Shown: in pieces, positions 40,101 to 47,385 of the stretch
Numbering within the stretch: the stretch's first letter is position 1
How the letters are laid out: every line of letters begins with the position of its first letter
Source of the DNA: Bactericera cockerelli
Taxonomy: Eukaryota; Arthropoda; Insecta; Hemiptera; Triozidae
Assembly: GCA_024516035.1 (NCBI GenBank)
Contig: CM044961.1
Coordinates: 13,514,439-13,578,438, forward strand
Direction: 5' to 3'
Length of the DNA stretch: 64,000 nucleotides
Program-made: the position numbers and the translations under genes
Notes under the pieces: generated by a model
The model's database searches: none
What the model was told of the DNA's origin: nothing
The model's input: only the letters and a program-made list of their open reading frames with translations

Positions 40101-42417
40101 AGCACACCTCTTGTGGTTCTCGTGGTCAAAAAATTCAACTCAAACTAATATTACTTCCGATAAATTTCTAATATTAGAAATCGGAAGTATTGTGTTCGTT
40201 TTTGTAAAAAAAAATATTTTTTTTGCTCCGATTTCAATTTTTTTCATATTTCTGGACGTTTCATAACCTCCTGAGCAAATTTGGTTTTGTGTCCGTCTGT
40301 CGGTCTGTCTGTCGGTCTGTTAAAACGATTCCTTGTAACGCGCAAATCTCAGAAACTACTCGACCGATTTTGATGAAATTTTGCACACATCTAGGAGACA
40401 TTCTGTAGATGGTCCCATTTTAAATTCATTGAATTCGTACTAGCGGCTCTGGGTGAAAGAGACCATGCGCCTGACCACTAACTTTTTACTTAAATGCTTA
40501 TATCTCGTGAACGGTACACCCGATTTTGATGAAATTTTATATGTATATGCATATTATTGTTTTACACAGGCTTTTTATATTTTCTTATTAATTAATTTTA
40601 ATTTGACTCTGATATTTAAGAAAATCCGAAATTTTAGACAATAAAGTCAAAAAATAAGGACCACGACTTGCCGATACAGAATTTTTTGCAAAATCTAGAA
40701 TGTAGAAAAAACGGTTTTCTACCATATAAAACAAATTTGAAGAGAATCGGTTCAGCCGTTTTGGAGATACAAGCAATTTAGTATAAAAACTCAAAATTCG
40801 CACGTGTACACAATGTGAAACAATCACGAGGAAGTATTGTGTCCATAATTGGCAGTGTTTTTTTATATTATTATTTATATTATGCTCCCATCAATCGAAT
40901 GATGAGAGGTGAAAATGGAATTTAATGTGCCTAACTTGTCAGTAATTGTAATATGCTTTTCTAGTCAACTGTCTCTGCGTTTTAACTGTGATATTTTACT
41001 TGTCCTCTTAAATTTTCTTATTTGTATTAATTAATTTTATATTGTTCTATGTAATCAATGTACATTGGGCTTGACCCGTCAATAAAGAATAAATAAAAAA
41101 TTAAAAATATCCACTTCTCTCGCTCCTCCCAGAACTTTCCGAGGTCCTCTGGTCCATGGTCCTGCAGAACGGACTCAAGTTTGACTCGGCCATTGGGGGC
41201 GTGGTTCTGTGGGCGGTCTTTGCGTTCTGGGCGGTGCTCACCGTGGGCATTCTGGTGCTCATGGAGGGCTTGTCCGCCTTCCTGCACACACTGCGACTGC
41301 ACTGGTGAGTGAAACATAGCTGTCCAATTTTTTTATTATTATTATTATAGAAAGCTTTATTAGGTAGAACAAAAAATATATACAGTAAAATACAATGAAA
41401 TATAAAGAAAAACAAAAAGATTAAGCAAATATACAAGAAGAAAAAACAGAGTTAATGTCCTACCTAAAGGGCGGGGTTATTGCCTGTGGCAATCTCTTCC
41501 ACCCAACCCAATTATTAGTTCCAGTATTTATTTTTTTATTTAAATTCTGATACATCTTATCATTTTTTATCCGAATCTGGAAGACCTCAGGATTATGAAT
41601 GAAAAACAACGAAATAAATCAATCATTTATTATTAATTATTTGGTTGGATCAAATTAAAATGTTTTTAGTCATAATTTTTACAAGGTCAGGTATACTCGT
41701 ATATAGTTGTATTCATTTTATAGAAAAATGTTACAACGGTTGGTTTATAATTAACTACATTAGAATTACAAAATACCAAGGTATTTATTTATTTATTTAA
41801 ATTCTGATACATCTTCTCAATTTCAATCCAAGTATGGCAGACCTCAGGATTATGAATGAAAATAAATCATTTTTTTAATAATTTGGTTGAAAAATTAAAA
41901 TGTTTATGAGTCATATTTTTTACAATTTTTTACATCAGAGTTACTTGTTTAATGTAAAAAGCGTGTCAACAAATTCCCCTGATCTCCTCCATTGTAAGAG
42001 TAAAGGGTCTCTTTAGTCTTATATCACACGAACATTGCTCAGCATTGCCCCATCAGGCGAAATCAGGATCTTGGGAACATCATTAGCGATGCAGGTGTTG
42101 ACATCTTCCTCTGCACAGAGAGCGATCTGATTGACGCATTCAATTTTGCTATTGAATAAGCTTATGTATGTATTTTTAAGTTTTTTATGGTTTTTTTTTT
42201 CAGTACCTAATATTCATTATAAAAATGGAGTAATTTCTCCGTGAACTTAACCAAAAATAAATAAATAAAAAAAATATTAGCAGGATAAAAAGAGTATTGT
42301 CTTGCGTTCCGCAGGGTGGAGTTCCAGTCCAAGTTCTACTCGGGTCTGGGCTACGCCTTCCAGCCTTTCTCCTTCGAGATCATCCTGGCCCTGGCCGCCG
42401 CCGCAGGGGACGAATAA
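11642..42417 (+). CDS. Vha100: V-type H+-ATPase 116-kDa subunit a
   Basis: Membrane-embedded subunit a of the V0 sector. It forms the proton half-channels that acidify organelles and secretory vesicles. Coding exons: 11642-11758, 12865-13041, 13965-14093, then 17575-17681 (4a) or 20489-20589 (4b), 23010-23218, 23898-24070, 25175-25309, 26645-26795, 27732-27871, 28395-28690, 29433-29621, 35059-35174, 37826-38053, 39754-39841, 41133-41304, 42315-42417. The ATG has a strong context (CACCATGG). Phases fit at every junction once two missing bases in exon 10 are allowed for, giving 843 residues (4a) or 841 (4b), normal for the family. Landmarks: SLFRSEEM N-terminus, EKLRAG-type cytosolic domain, [32 protein letters not shown], and [13 protein letters not shown] with the essential channel Arg (about residue 743, yeast Vph1 R735). 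All introns are GT-AG except intron 2 (GC-AG). Confidence 0.97.
11759..12864 (+). other. Vha100 intron 1
   Basis: GTAAGT donor and TTTTCAG acceptor. Unique-looking AT-rich sequence; no element recognised. Confidence 0.8.
12865..13041 (+). CDS. Vha100: Vha100 exon 2, with GC donor
   Basis: Encodes 59 residues from LNPDVNAFQ to REMIDLE. The codon GAG is followed by GCAAGT at 13042, not GT. Exon 3 resumes with ATFEKLEHE, matching the family without a gap. Using the GT at 13046 instead would shift the frame into a stop, so this is a GC-AG intron. Confidence 0.9.
13572..13790 (-). repeat. Probable family F fragment plus LINE-like 3' tail
   Basis: GGTGAGGTTAATGTGGGTAG resembles family F. It is followed by GGAAGGGCATCCAGC and GAGTGGGATAAGACAGAG with an AAGAAG tail, a motif order common at 3' ends of non-LTR retrotransposons in animals. 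Weak evidence; strand uncertain. Confidence 0.35.
14094..17269 (+). other. Vha100 intron 3, proximal part
   Basis: AT-rich intron of more than 3 kb with no exon-like GC-rich block and no element I recognise. The open frame at 16781-17164 is low-complexity T-rich translation and not a gene. Confidence 0.6.
17270..17402 (+). repeat. TC microsatellite
   Basis: About 130 bp of CTCTCT/TTTCTC repeats with occasional CCC. It lies 170 bp upstream of exon 4a and may supply an extended pyrimidine tract. Confidence 0.9.
17575..17681 (+). CDS. Vha100: Vha100 alternative exon 4a
   Basis: Phase 0 in, phase 2 out. Encodes [17 protein letters not shown], then [18 protein letters not shown] plus two bases of Gly. 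The MAD...EDEQ...LLGEEG...LKLG pattern matches the subunit a exon in insects. A second in-frame AG nine bases upstream (start 17566) would add IDQ. Mutually exclusive with exon 4b: using both or neither breaks the frame. Confidence 0.88.
17679..17771 (+). repeat. Tandem repeat over the exon 4a donor
   Basis: AGGGTAACCCTC, which includes the last exon bases and the donor, recurs at 17679, 17713 and about 17748 (periods 34 and 35 bp), each followed by TCTC and TTTACC-type sequence. It therefore supplies three possible 5' splice sites. Confidence 0.8.
17797..17957. mobile_element. Small foldback/MITE-like element
   Basis: ACTCTCAAAATCCCC near 17820 is mirrored by GGGGATTTTGAGAGTG near 17923. 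Further inner arms are AAGTTTCGTTTAAATAA and TTATTTGAACGAAATTT. The outer parts TTCCAGAGAG and CTTTCTGGAA are also roughly inverted. It forms a 160-bp hairpin. Confidence 0.6.
17958..20488 (+). other. Intron between exons 4a and 4b
   Basis: About 2.5 kb of AT-rich sequence. I see no repeat family or exon in it. A T/C-rich stretch (20270-20460) precedes exon 4b. Confidence 0.6.
20489..20589 (+). CDS. Vha100: Vha100 alternative exon 4b
   Basis: After GTGTAG the frame reads [19 protein letters not shown], then [14 protein letters not shown] plus GG, followed by a GTATGTATG donor. Phases in (0) and out (2) are identical to exon 4a, and the C-terminal GGPVQLG corresponds to GGQALKLG. The [10 protein letters not shown]...GPVQLG form is known as an alternative exon of insect Vha100. 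It occupies the same cytosolic position, so the choice changes a 34-36-residue linker. Confidence 0.85.
20590..22589 (+). other. Intron 4, proximal part
   Basis: AT-rich, with a few poly-A and poly-T runs. No element or exon recognised. Frames at 22149-22445 on the minus strand are low complexity. Confidence 0.6.
22590..22979 (+). repeat. 103-bp tandem block upstream of exon 5
   Basis: A pyrimidine-rich block (CCAATTCTTCCTATCTC, then TTTAATCTTTCTCGATATTC, then CCCATACTTCTTACTCC) occurs at about 22590, 22693 and 22875. Copies 2 and 3 are separated by a 77-bp poly-T/G insert (22798-22874). The third copy ends about 30 bp before the exon 5 acceptor. Confidence 0.85.
23219..23897 (+). other. Intron 5 with repeat fragments
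   Basis: Holds a reverse-orientation fragment of SINE family C (about 23568-23683), then the GATTGCCACAGGCAATAAC element (23690-23760) and a poly-T run. Confidence 0.6.
24123..24262 (+). repeat. SINE family B
   Basis: tRNA-like head (CTCAGTAGCTTGATCGAAAA, GGAGGTCGGTGGTTCAAGTC), then AGATTTAGTAGAACGAG and GTGATATCACGAATGTG. Other copies: 28767, 39228, 46247, 48108/48476 and 55595. Confidence 0.75.
24263..24660 (-). mobile_element. 3' end of a degenerate non-LTR retrotransposon
   Basis: The minus frame ending at 24407 reads [16 protein letters not shown], then [15 protein letters not shown] and a lysine-rich end. This resembles the C-terminus of non-LTR reverse transcriptases (HNTR ... Y..P...N.LP..). 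A related degenerate copy lies at 51183-51590. The remaining N-terminal part of that open frame shows no similarity I recognise. Confidence 0.6.
25342..25590 (+). mobile_element. Dispersed element M, internally deleted copy
   Basis: Begins ACTTTCCTTATCCTATAATA and ends AGTCGTGTGATGTTTACACC. The longer copy at 36575-37240 is inverted and has the same ends, the TCTGTCTGTC microsatellite and the CAGGATACCAAAAAAGTTG block. Non-coding. Confidence 0.65.
25600..25722 (+). repeat. Dispersed repeat K
   Basis: CAAGGGTGGTGATAATGCC, preceded by TATTTACAATTTTTATATAC and AGTCAAAAGTTATA. Also at 29260-29374 and 58148-58282. Probably a retroelement 3' end. Confidence 0.55.
25776..26292 (+). repeat. SINE family C interrupted by a SINE family A insertion
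   Basis: Family C head (GATTAGCTCAGTTGTAAGAT, GGTCCCGGGTTCGATCC) runs from 25776 to about 25945. A full family A copy occupies 25947-26150. Family C resumes at about 26153 (CTACAACATAAATCAC, TGTTTCATGGCTACG) to 26292. Confidence 0.75.
25947..26150 (+). repeat. SINE family A, full copy
   Basis: Head GTCCCGGTAACACAGTGGTC with B-box-like GCGGGCTTGAAACCC, body AAGTTATCCTCCCATTTGG and CTGCTGGAATAATGGG, tail GTATAAATAAGGCGA plus a TTAT run. Nested in family C, so it is the younger insertion. Confidence 0.75.
26365..26644 (+). repeat. 62-bp tandem array carrying the exon 8 acceptor
   Basis: Four upstream copies, starting at 26396, 26458, 26520 and 26582, of a unit made of TTTTCACATTCAG plus the first 28-30 exon bases (encoding [10 protein letters not shown]) plus ATACCCATACCTATTACC. 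The true exon begins after the fifth acceptor, at 26645. All five AGs are in equivalent sequence. Confidence 0.95.
26645..26795 (+). CDS. Vha100: Vha100 exon 8
   Basis: Phase 0 in, one base out. Encodes [19 protein letters not shown], then [10 protein letters not shown] up to YREMNP, in the cytosolic domain just before the first membrane helix. Only the copy at 26645 continues into this sequence; the four upstream copies diverge after PPI. A spliced message using an upstream acceptor would retain 62-bp units and lose the frame unless three were added. Confidence 0.95.
26796..27731 (+). other. Vha100 intron 8
   Basis: AT-rich; one poly-A run at 27076. No element recognised. Confidence 0.65.
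27919..28225 (+). repeat. Two SINE family A copies (truncated plus full)
   Basis: A head-only copy at 27919-27985 (GTCCCGGTAGCTCAATGG) is followed by a full copy at 28013-28225 with GTGGGTTCGAAACCC, the CCCATTTTGG body and a TATAAATAAGG tail. Confidence 0.75.
28395..28690 (+). CDS. Vha100: Vha100 exon 10, with two single-base frame breaks
   Basis: Reads IWKIFFGG, then shifts to [20 protein letters not shown] up to LFGSNW, then shifts again to [19 protein letters not shown] up to KMKISIII plus one base. One base is missing near 28412-28418 (GGGGGC before GCTACATC) and one near 28514-28518 (TGGCGG where TGG G CGG is expected). Restoring both makes 298 coding bases and fits the phases on either side. 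The exon covers membrane helices and a lumenal loop. Confidence 0.9.
28767..28889 (-). repeat. SINE family B
   Basis: Reverse-complement copy: GATATCACAACTACTCAC, CTAAATCTACGCTGAAACCG and CAAGCTACTGAGGTCGGT. Confidence 0.75.
29260..29374 (+). repeat. Dispersed repeat K
   Basis: Same GATCAAGGGTGGTGATAATG block as 25600. Confidence 0.5.
29433..29621 (+). CDS. Vha100: Vha100 exon 11
   Basis: Encodes (G)[18 protein letters not shown], then the helix [18 protein letters not shown] and SAANKDPIY plus one base of Gly. Its last 19 bases plus the GTATGT donor are the seed of the 1.45-kb tandem array that follows. Exon 12 resumes [12 protein letters not shown] at 35059, which fits the family. Confidence 0.95.
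29603..31075 (+). repeat. Exon-donor minisatellite, 25-bp unit, about 55-60 copies
   Basis: Unit AACAAGGACCCCATCTACGG plus TATGT, identical to the end of exon 11 and its 5' splice site. Many units keep GGTATGTAA, so dozens of good donor sequences follow the real one. Variants: 21-26-bp units, GAACTCATC and GACCACATC forms. Blocks 29921-30305 and 30364-30745 match in order, a 443-bp higher-order duplication. Translation of each unit hits TAA. Confidence 0.95.
31437..31830 (+). repeat. Dispersed repeat N, copy 1
   Basis: From GTAGCACATTTCGTGTAG through GATTGGGGCACGATAA, GACGTTGACCGCTCTACAG and GGATCATTTTCAGAGCTCAG. A direct copy lies at 33300-33680. Confidence 0.7.
31913..32090 (+). repeat. 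SINE family E
   Basis: GAGTGAGTTAGCGCGCTAAG head, T-arm-like CCTGTATTCGATCCCCAGC, then CTCGTGAGGAAAAATGAGTA. Also at 35537 and 35893. Confidence 0.7.
32609..33020 (+). repeat. SINE family A split by an insertion
   Basis: Head TTAGCTCAGTGGTTAAGGCG to 32692. Body and tail (AGTTATCCTCCCATTTGGG, CTGCTGGAATAATGGGAC) resume at about 32930. The intervening 235 bp is AT-rich and unidentified. Confidence 0.6.
33300..33680 (+). repeat. Dispersed repeat N, copy 2
   Basis: Direct copy of 31437-31830, about 85-90% similar by eye. Includes GATTGGGGCACGATAAAG, GTTGACCGCTCTACAGCC and CATTTTCAGAGCTCAG. Confidence 0.7.
33926..34917. mobile_element. Foldback element with 341/346-bp near-perfect inverted arms
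   Basis: Left arm 33926-34266 begins ATCCCCCAAAAAATATCAC. Right arm 34572-34917 is its inverse, ending GTGATATTTTTTGGGGGAT. The arms end at GTACCAC and GTGGTAC, leaving a 305-bp spacer. The same 60-residue frame ([13 protein letters not shown]...) appears on both strands because the arms mirror each other. No transposase. Lies inside Vha100 intron 11. Confidence 0.9.
35340..35512 (-). repeat. SINE family A, reverse copy
   Basis: CCCATTATTCTAGCAGTAAG, then TTCCGGCTGGGTTTCGA and CCAATGAGCTACGGGAGAG. Confidence 0.65.
35537..36245 (+). repeat. SINE family E tandem dimer
   Basis: Two copies about 360 bp apart (heads near 35540 and 35895). Each has GCATGGTGACCTGGGTTCGA, TCGTGAGGAAAAATGAGTA, then a shared tail AAATAAACACATTTATC and GACCTGTTTGACTGCTGGAG. 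The tail alone recurs inverted at about 52737-52810. Confidence 0.75.
36381..37794. mobile_element. 1.4-kb TIR element, CAGGGTGTCTAC ends, TTAAA flanks
   Basis: Left end CAGGGTGTCTACTGGTCAGG; right end TTTAGTAGACACCCTG. Both sides are flanked by TTAAA (36376-36380 and 37795-37799), a likely 5-bp target duplication. Both ends carry repeats of CTGGAAAA and GTCAGGGAATTTT. Element M is nested at about 36575-37240. No transposase frame. The CAGGG start is hAT-like, but 5 bp is short for hAT. Confidence 0.7.
36575..37240 (-). mobile_element. Dispersed element M, longer copy
   Basis: Inverted relative to 25342: GGTGTAAACATCACACGACT at one end and AAGATAAGGAAAGTAAAAAT at the other, with an ACAGACAG microsatellite inside. 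Confidence 0.65.
38060..38266 (-). repeat. SINE family A, reverse full copy
   Basis: TTATACTGCCCGATTAGGAC, CTGGGTTTCGAACCCACGAC and CACTGAGCTACCGGGACAG. It is inserted a few bases after the exon 13 donor, inside the first unit of the exon 13 repeat. Confidence 0.8.
38267..38397 (+). repeat. 40-bp tandem array copying the exon 13 end and donor
   Basis: The last about 30 bases of exon 13 (GATGAGATCAG, GAGATGTTCATACACCAG) with GTAAC are repeated three more times, with donors at 38304, 38344 and 38391. The true donor at 38054 is separated from them by the SINE at 38060. The last copy has a GTTCATT micro-duplication. Confidence 0.92.
38398..38627. mobile_element. CACTGAG MITE, copy 1
   Basis: Ends CACTGAGAAAAAAATC and TTTTTTTTCTCAGTG; about 230 bp; near-identical copy at 61862. 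Flanked by TG on both sides. It abuts the last exon 13 donor copy. Confidence 0.8.
38640..38942 (-). repeat. SINE, reverse copy of the family at 7835
   Basis: GGAAGGTAACCACCAGGCG, ACCTAACCCTCAGAGTC, then GTGGGATTCGAACCAACGG and GCGTTAACCACTTGACTACC. The T-arm and A-box motifs are in reverse complement. Confidence 0.65.
38998..39200 (+). repeat. Dispersed repeat H
   Basis: GAGGACTATAAACAGAGAAC and AGCCAGGCTAGCTTGCAG. Inverted at 49885-50095 and 61508-61810. A related form is at 39898-40072 and 60672-60880. Confidence 0.55.
39228..39357 (-). repeat. SINE family B
   Basis: ACGTCACAACAACTCAACC, CTCCAGGTTACAAGTC and CAAGCTACTGAGGTCGGTCG. Confidence 0.65.
39754..39841 (+). CDS. Vha100: Vha100 exon 14, with the proton-channel arginine
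   Basis: Encodes [17 protein letters not shown], then [12 protein letters not shown] plus one base. The Arg in YLRLW corresponds to the arginine essential for proton transport in yeast Vph1. Exon 15 continues [11 protein letters not shown]. The core of the half-channel is fully conserved. Confidence 0.95.
39898..40072 (+). repeat. Dispersed repeat H-like
   Basis: GGCTGGGGGACTATAAACAG to CATCGTTCACGATGACGCC. A second copy at 60672-60880 has its first 45 bp duplicated. Confidence 0.55.
40150..40858 (+). mobile_element. Dispersed element L (copy 2)
   Basis: Begins CGGAAGTATTGTGTTCG and ends GAAGTATTGTGTCCATAATT. Interior GTCTGTCGGTCTGTC microsatellite and ACCGATTTTGATGAAATTTT. Inverted relative to 5993-6722. 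Confidence 0.6.
41305..42314 (+). other. Vha100 last intron
   Basis: AT-rich. Contains a reverse copy of the retroelement tail GCCTGTGGCAATCTCTTCC (about 41340-41515) and a local duplication of TTAAATTCTGATACATCTTC (41560 and 41797). Otherwise nothing recognised. Confidence 0.6.
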
Positions 42418-43250
42418 GCCACGCCCATTCTCCCTCCCCCCCCTTACAGTTAGGCCCCACCCCTCCTCACTTGAGATACCCGGGTCCCAATATTGAACCA
42501 GAGCACGTCCATTTGTCCACAATTAGGCCCCACCCCTCACTTGAGACACCCGAGTCCCAATTGAACCAGAGCACGCCCAGTTCCCCTCCCCCCTTACAAT
42601 TAGGCCCCACCCCTCCTCACTTGAGACACCCGAGTCCCAATTGAACCAGAGCACGTCCAATTGTCCACAACTTGGCCCCACCCCTCCTCACTTGAGATAC
42701 CCGAGTCCCTCCCCCTTACAGTTAGGCCCCACCCCTCCTCACTTGAGACACCCGAGTCCCCCCCCCTTACAATTAGGCTCCACCCCTTCACTTGAGACAC
42801 CCGAGTCCCAATTGAACCAGAGCACGTTCATTTGTCCACACGTCCAGGCCCGCCACTCCCTGAAGTAGGTCCCTTCTATCTCTGTAATCAGAACTGGACG
42901 TCCATCCTTTTTCCTGTTCTTTGTGTTTTTTCGCCTCCTATTCAATTGGCCCTGCCTATTTTAACTTCTTATGATTTAGGCCTTATCTCTCTCCGACCTC
43001 CGTGGCTCAATGGTTAAGAGCATTGGTTGCTGACCAGGAGGTTGCGGATTCGAATCCCGGACGGAGCGGAAAATTCTAACCGAGTTTTCCATTTCCGGAA
43101 TGGCATGGATGTAGAGGTAATGTGCCCTGAAGTAATTCGCGGTTCCGGGGCAGAATTACCTTTTAAAATAATTAATTTTTTTAAAAAAAAAGGCCTTATC
43201 TATCTCTAAGATTTGCACTAGGAGACTTCCTCTGACGAAAATAAAATACC
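42418..43250 (+). other. Vha100 3' UTR with a C-rich tandem repeat
   Basis: Follows the TAA at 42415-42417. About six copies of a 50-80-bp unit (TTAGGCCCCACCCCTCCTC, ACTTGAGACACCCGAGTCCC, TTGAACCAGAGCACG) fill 42440-42845. An AATAAA near 43240 could be the polyadenylation signal, which would include the family D SINE at 42992. This is unproven. Confidence 0.6.
42992..43152 (+). repeat. SINE family D
   Basis: tRNA-like head CTCCGTGGCTCAATGGTTAA with B-box GCGGATTCGAATCCCGG and body AACCGAGTTTTCCATTTCC. Second copy, reversed, at 61022. Confidence 0.75.
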
Positions 43251-44417
43251 CCCTTCTTGAATAAGGCACAGCCCCTTTATCATTCCCCGTTCGAATTAGG
43301 AACTGCAGCTGCACCCGTAATACCAGTATTTTTAGTGGCAGTACGAATGTATGAATTTTGAAGACATGCAACCTTTAAATTAAAAATTTATGAATTTCGG
43401 CCCCTATAAAATATTCAAAATTTCAGTCATTTATTCGAATCTAGTACATTTTCTGATTGGTACGAGTATTATTCCCAAAAATATATTTAACATAGAACAG
43501 ATATTTAAGTATGTATGTAGGTTAATAAATTTACCTTTCTTAGGATTTAGTTGAAATTTTAAATTTGATCAAATATTATTTAGAGGTTAGTCCCGTTCTT
43601 TGATGTTGTAATTTTGTTGTTATAGCTTCGTCTGTATGATTTTTTTACCACTACCGCTAATTTTTGTTGCTCTGTTCTCTTTTAAATTATGATCTTCGTA
43701 GATACGTGATGAAGTATTTCTAGGGTTGTTTTAAAAGTACCGTCATTATTGAATCTTTTAATTTATTATTCGCGAAAGTGACAGTACTAGCAGAAGACGC
43801 AAAGAAAAAGTTCGTACCTCCTCAATCAGAAAATGAAAAATCTGAAAAGTATAGTGAAATATTGGTATTTTAATTAAATCTGTCACGTTGATTGTCGTCT
43901 TTTTAATCAAACATTAAATGATAGGTTTCAAATACTTTTTATGTACGATTATGTTCAAAGTACCTCAGTATGTCGATTCTGTAAACATTTAGAAGTCTCA
44001 AAAAATGAACAGTTCAAAAATTGCTGAACTCATGTTATAAATATTAAAGTTGGGTACTTAATTACAATCTATTAAATTTATTTATATACCTATTCCATTT
44101 TACTTATACATTTTAAACTATTATATCTTTCATGAATTTTGAGAAATAAATATTTCACGTTACTAGTGTTTGTAGTTGATTGAAACCAATTGATTGATGT
44201 TTTTCATTTTACTTCCGTGTATATTCAGACATCAGGGTGATTTAGAGATAATAGTTTGTTAGTATCTCAGTGGTTTAGAAAGAGCCCCAATAAAGGTCAG
44301 TTATTTTCTGCCAAAGCATAGAACTGGCGAAATTAAATGGTTAATATTTACATTGGTTGTCCAAGTGGTTAAAAGCACGAGTCTAGTGCTCTTTTTGTAT
44401 TATTTTATTTTTTATTT

Positions 44418-44640
44418 TTTTTACGTCGCTTTCAACTGCATGTTCATAATTATAACGGCGGGAGTGTCACCCTCCATTCGCTGGAAACTCACAAACCAGC
44501 TACTCAAATTAACCTCACCCAGCCTGAGTGGGGCTGGGAATAGCCAGCATCACGAGGGTTCGAATTTGAATGGTTACCAATTCAAGTCCTAGTCTCGCTG
44601 GACGTTGCTTAACACCAGTGCATGAATGAGAACTGGTGTA
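44418..44640 (+). repeat. SINE family F
   Basis: TTTACGTCGCTTTCAACTGC, CCTCCATTCGCTGGAAACTC, CCAGCCTGAGTGGGGCTGG, then GTTCGAATTTGAATGG. Confidence 0.7.
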
Positions 44641-45114
44641 CTAAAAGTGCCATCGACGCTGGCTCCAGTAAGCTTTAAAAGCTCTAGTAGTGAGAGGAAC
44701 GCGATGCCTCCGCAGTGCACTGATACCCGACAACTTTTCCATAACTTTGTTAAAAACTAATGTTGAAAATATGATTAAGAGGTCTTCGTTATTCACGCGA
44801 TTTTCCCCCCTCGTACTTCTCTCCGGGGGGGGGGGGGAAACTAATAGGTAGATTCCCCCTCCTACTTTACTTCCTTATCCACCTTCCCACCTCTATGTTC
44901 ACCCTTATCCCCTTCATTATCCAGCCATCCCCCCCCTATAGTAAAGAGGGAGGTAGAGGCAGTGGAGGTAAATATCCCCACCCCTGAGGTCTTTCCGTCG
45001 GAATTTCAAAGCCCGTCTTTATTGTTATGGTTACGGACGTAAACAAAGTGTGGAGTTAGTTAACTGATACAATACAGGGTGTAGCTTGGGATAGTAGTGA
45101 AGTGGAAATAAGAG

Positions 45115-45418
45115 CGCGCGATTAGCTCAGTGGTTAAGCACTCGCTTGCCATGTGGAAGGTCCCGCGTTCGATCTCCCGTGTCGACAAAAAATTGTATTC
45201 TTAATTTGGTTACAATTGTTTGTAAGGGATAACCTTCCGGTGCGCTCGTGTTGACCCAGCACCTAAATGGGAAATATTGTGTCACTTCTCGCCCATCAGA
45301 GGGGAGACATACTACGGGATGGGCAGTGGGCAGGCTACAACATAGACCACAAACGTCTACAGTAGCTCCTGTTTCATGGCGACGAAATGAAAAAGGCTCT
45401 GAAACAATCATCTTAAAA
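45115..45418 (+). repeat. SINE family C, full copy
   Basis: Head GCGATTAGCTCAGTGGTTAA with GGTCCCGCGTTCGATC, which resembles a tRNA-Gly or tRNA-Asp fold. Body ACCTTCCGGTGCGCTCG, CAGCACCTAAATGGGAAAT and CTCCTGTTTCATGGCGACG. Confidence 0.75.
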
Positions 45419-46246
45419 AAAAGTGAAGTGAAGTAGAAAATAGAAGCAGTGCATGGTGAGATCAAAAGTGACTCAGGAGACCTCACTAAAAAAGAATGCA
45501 GGGGCAAAATTAATATACAAATTCGAGATCTCAAGTACCTATTGATTTAGCATTACTGTTCTCCATTCAAGACAATACGGAAAATCTAGACTTAGCTCCA
45601 CAAAGGTATTAAAAAATCGTTTACTAATTCCGCCCTATAGTCTTCGGACGTGTTCATAAAATTGTAACAAATTAAAATATTTGTCAAATTAAGATTGTAA
45701 TGAGCAAAAAAAAATATTTTTCCAAGTCTTGTTTGAACATCTTTACAATGAACAGAAGAAGAAAACAATTTGTACCTGAAATTCGGTCATTTCTGGAATT
45801 AAATGAACGCGATTTTCAAAATAAATTGTTCCCGAGTAAGTCCATAGAACATTTTCGATTGTAGTTGACGAGACCTACTACCCTCATGGACACGTATTTA
45901 GGGACACCCTGTATACATCAGACAATTATAATATTTATGTAGACAGATAAGGAAGCACAGTGAAAACTTGTATGTCAGTAGAACTTACCAGGCAAGAGAT
46001 TCGGAGGGTTGGGTGGTCGAGAATGCCCAAGCACTGTTACTATAAAAACTAAGATTTGCACGTCTTTTCTGTGATATTTAATTATTTATTCATACGCCAT
46101 GTGGTATAAACTGTGTTATTTTTCGTGTTTGGTTTTTTTTTAATTTTAATATTTTTCAAATCTCATTAAATACCTAATTTTATTATTTAATAATATTCCT
46201 TCTAAGAGCTATTTTTTAAAGCTTTAACTGGCATTGTTATCATATT

Positions 46247-46381
46247 TGTGTTAATCACTTTCGTGATATTACAACTACTGAAACTCGCTTTACTAAATGT
46301 GCGCTGAAACCGGGACTTGAACCACCGACCTCCAGGTTACTAGTCCGCCGCGTTATCGAACAAGCTACTGAGGTCGGTTTG
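46247..46381 (-). repeat. SINE family B
   Basis: GTGTTAATCACTTTCGTGAT, GCTGAAACCGGGACTTGAAC and CAAGCTACTGAGGTCGG. Confidence 0.75.
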
Positions 46382-47140
46382 ACATAAAACGGTTTAACTA
46401 AAACGCGACTAAAGTGAATACCCGTGACCATGGTCTTCTATCGAGGCATCATTTTCGTTCCAACTCTATAGACAGATAAAACAAAATCATGAATAAGCAG
46501 ATGAAGACAAATTACCACATGAGAATATCAAATCTTACACTATGTATTTATAAATCATGAAAACAAAATGAAACATTCAATATGATAAATGAGTCATGAA
46601 CACAAAATCCCTGTTCAAAATAAACATGTCACCATCCAGAGTATGAAAATAAAGCAAAATATCCCCTTTTTATACCACTAAGAGAATTTAAAATCATTGA
46701 AAACTAACCAGCTAGGTAAATCTCTAAAGAACTCTTTATTCTTGTGACTGAAAAACGCTTTCGATTTGTAATCATACCGCCCTAATTTTGAGCCTGAAGA
46801 AATCCAGGCCAAGTCGTGAGAGGAAGAAGTTTTATATCTATGTTATAATTACTAAATCATACCTATATTACCTTCATATGCTCCAATATACTTTCAAAGC
46901 GTTCACTATCTATATATCTATACAAATAAAAGCTTTTAGCGTACCTTTGCATGGATGTATTTTGATCAATGCGCATCCCTTCTAGACACCGCTATCTATC
47001 ATGGGATTTGACTTGCAAGGGACGCATTATAATTGCCTATCCGTGTCTTCCAACTTCTTGAAACTTTCATTTACATCATCATTACCATCATTGCCAGGTA
47101 TTTCAGTGCCTACCACTAGGAGCTTGTTGATAATAGTCTT

Positions 47141-47385
47141 CACGGCAAATTCTTGAATTTAAAAAAATATCTGCCACAGAAATTCTCGTAATTCAAAAGT
47201 ATAACGGAAACTGATAATATTCTTCACGGCAAATTCTTGAAGTTAATAAAATATCTGCCACAGAAATTCTTATAATTCAAAAGTATAACAGAAAATGATA
47301 ATATTCTTCACGGCAAATTCTTGAAGTTAATAAAATATCTGCCACAGAAATTCTCGTAATTCAAAAGTATAACGGAAACTGTTCT
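47141..47385. repeat. 84-bp tandem repeat, three copies
   Basis: CACGGCAAATTCTTGAA, ATATCTGCCACAGAAATTC and AATTCAAAAGTATAAC recur from 47141, 47225 and 47309. The copies differ by a few bases. Confidence 0.9.

Noticed and set aside
45072..45914. TIR element bounded by ACAGGGTGT and ACACCCTGT
   Set aside because: Only about 10 bp of inverted ends, no clear target duplication, and unrelated repeats inside. Left as a possibility within the intergenic note.
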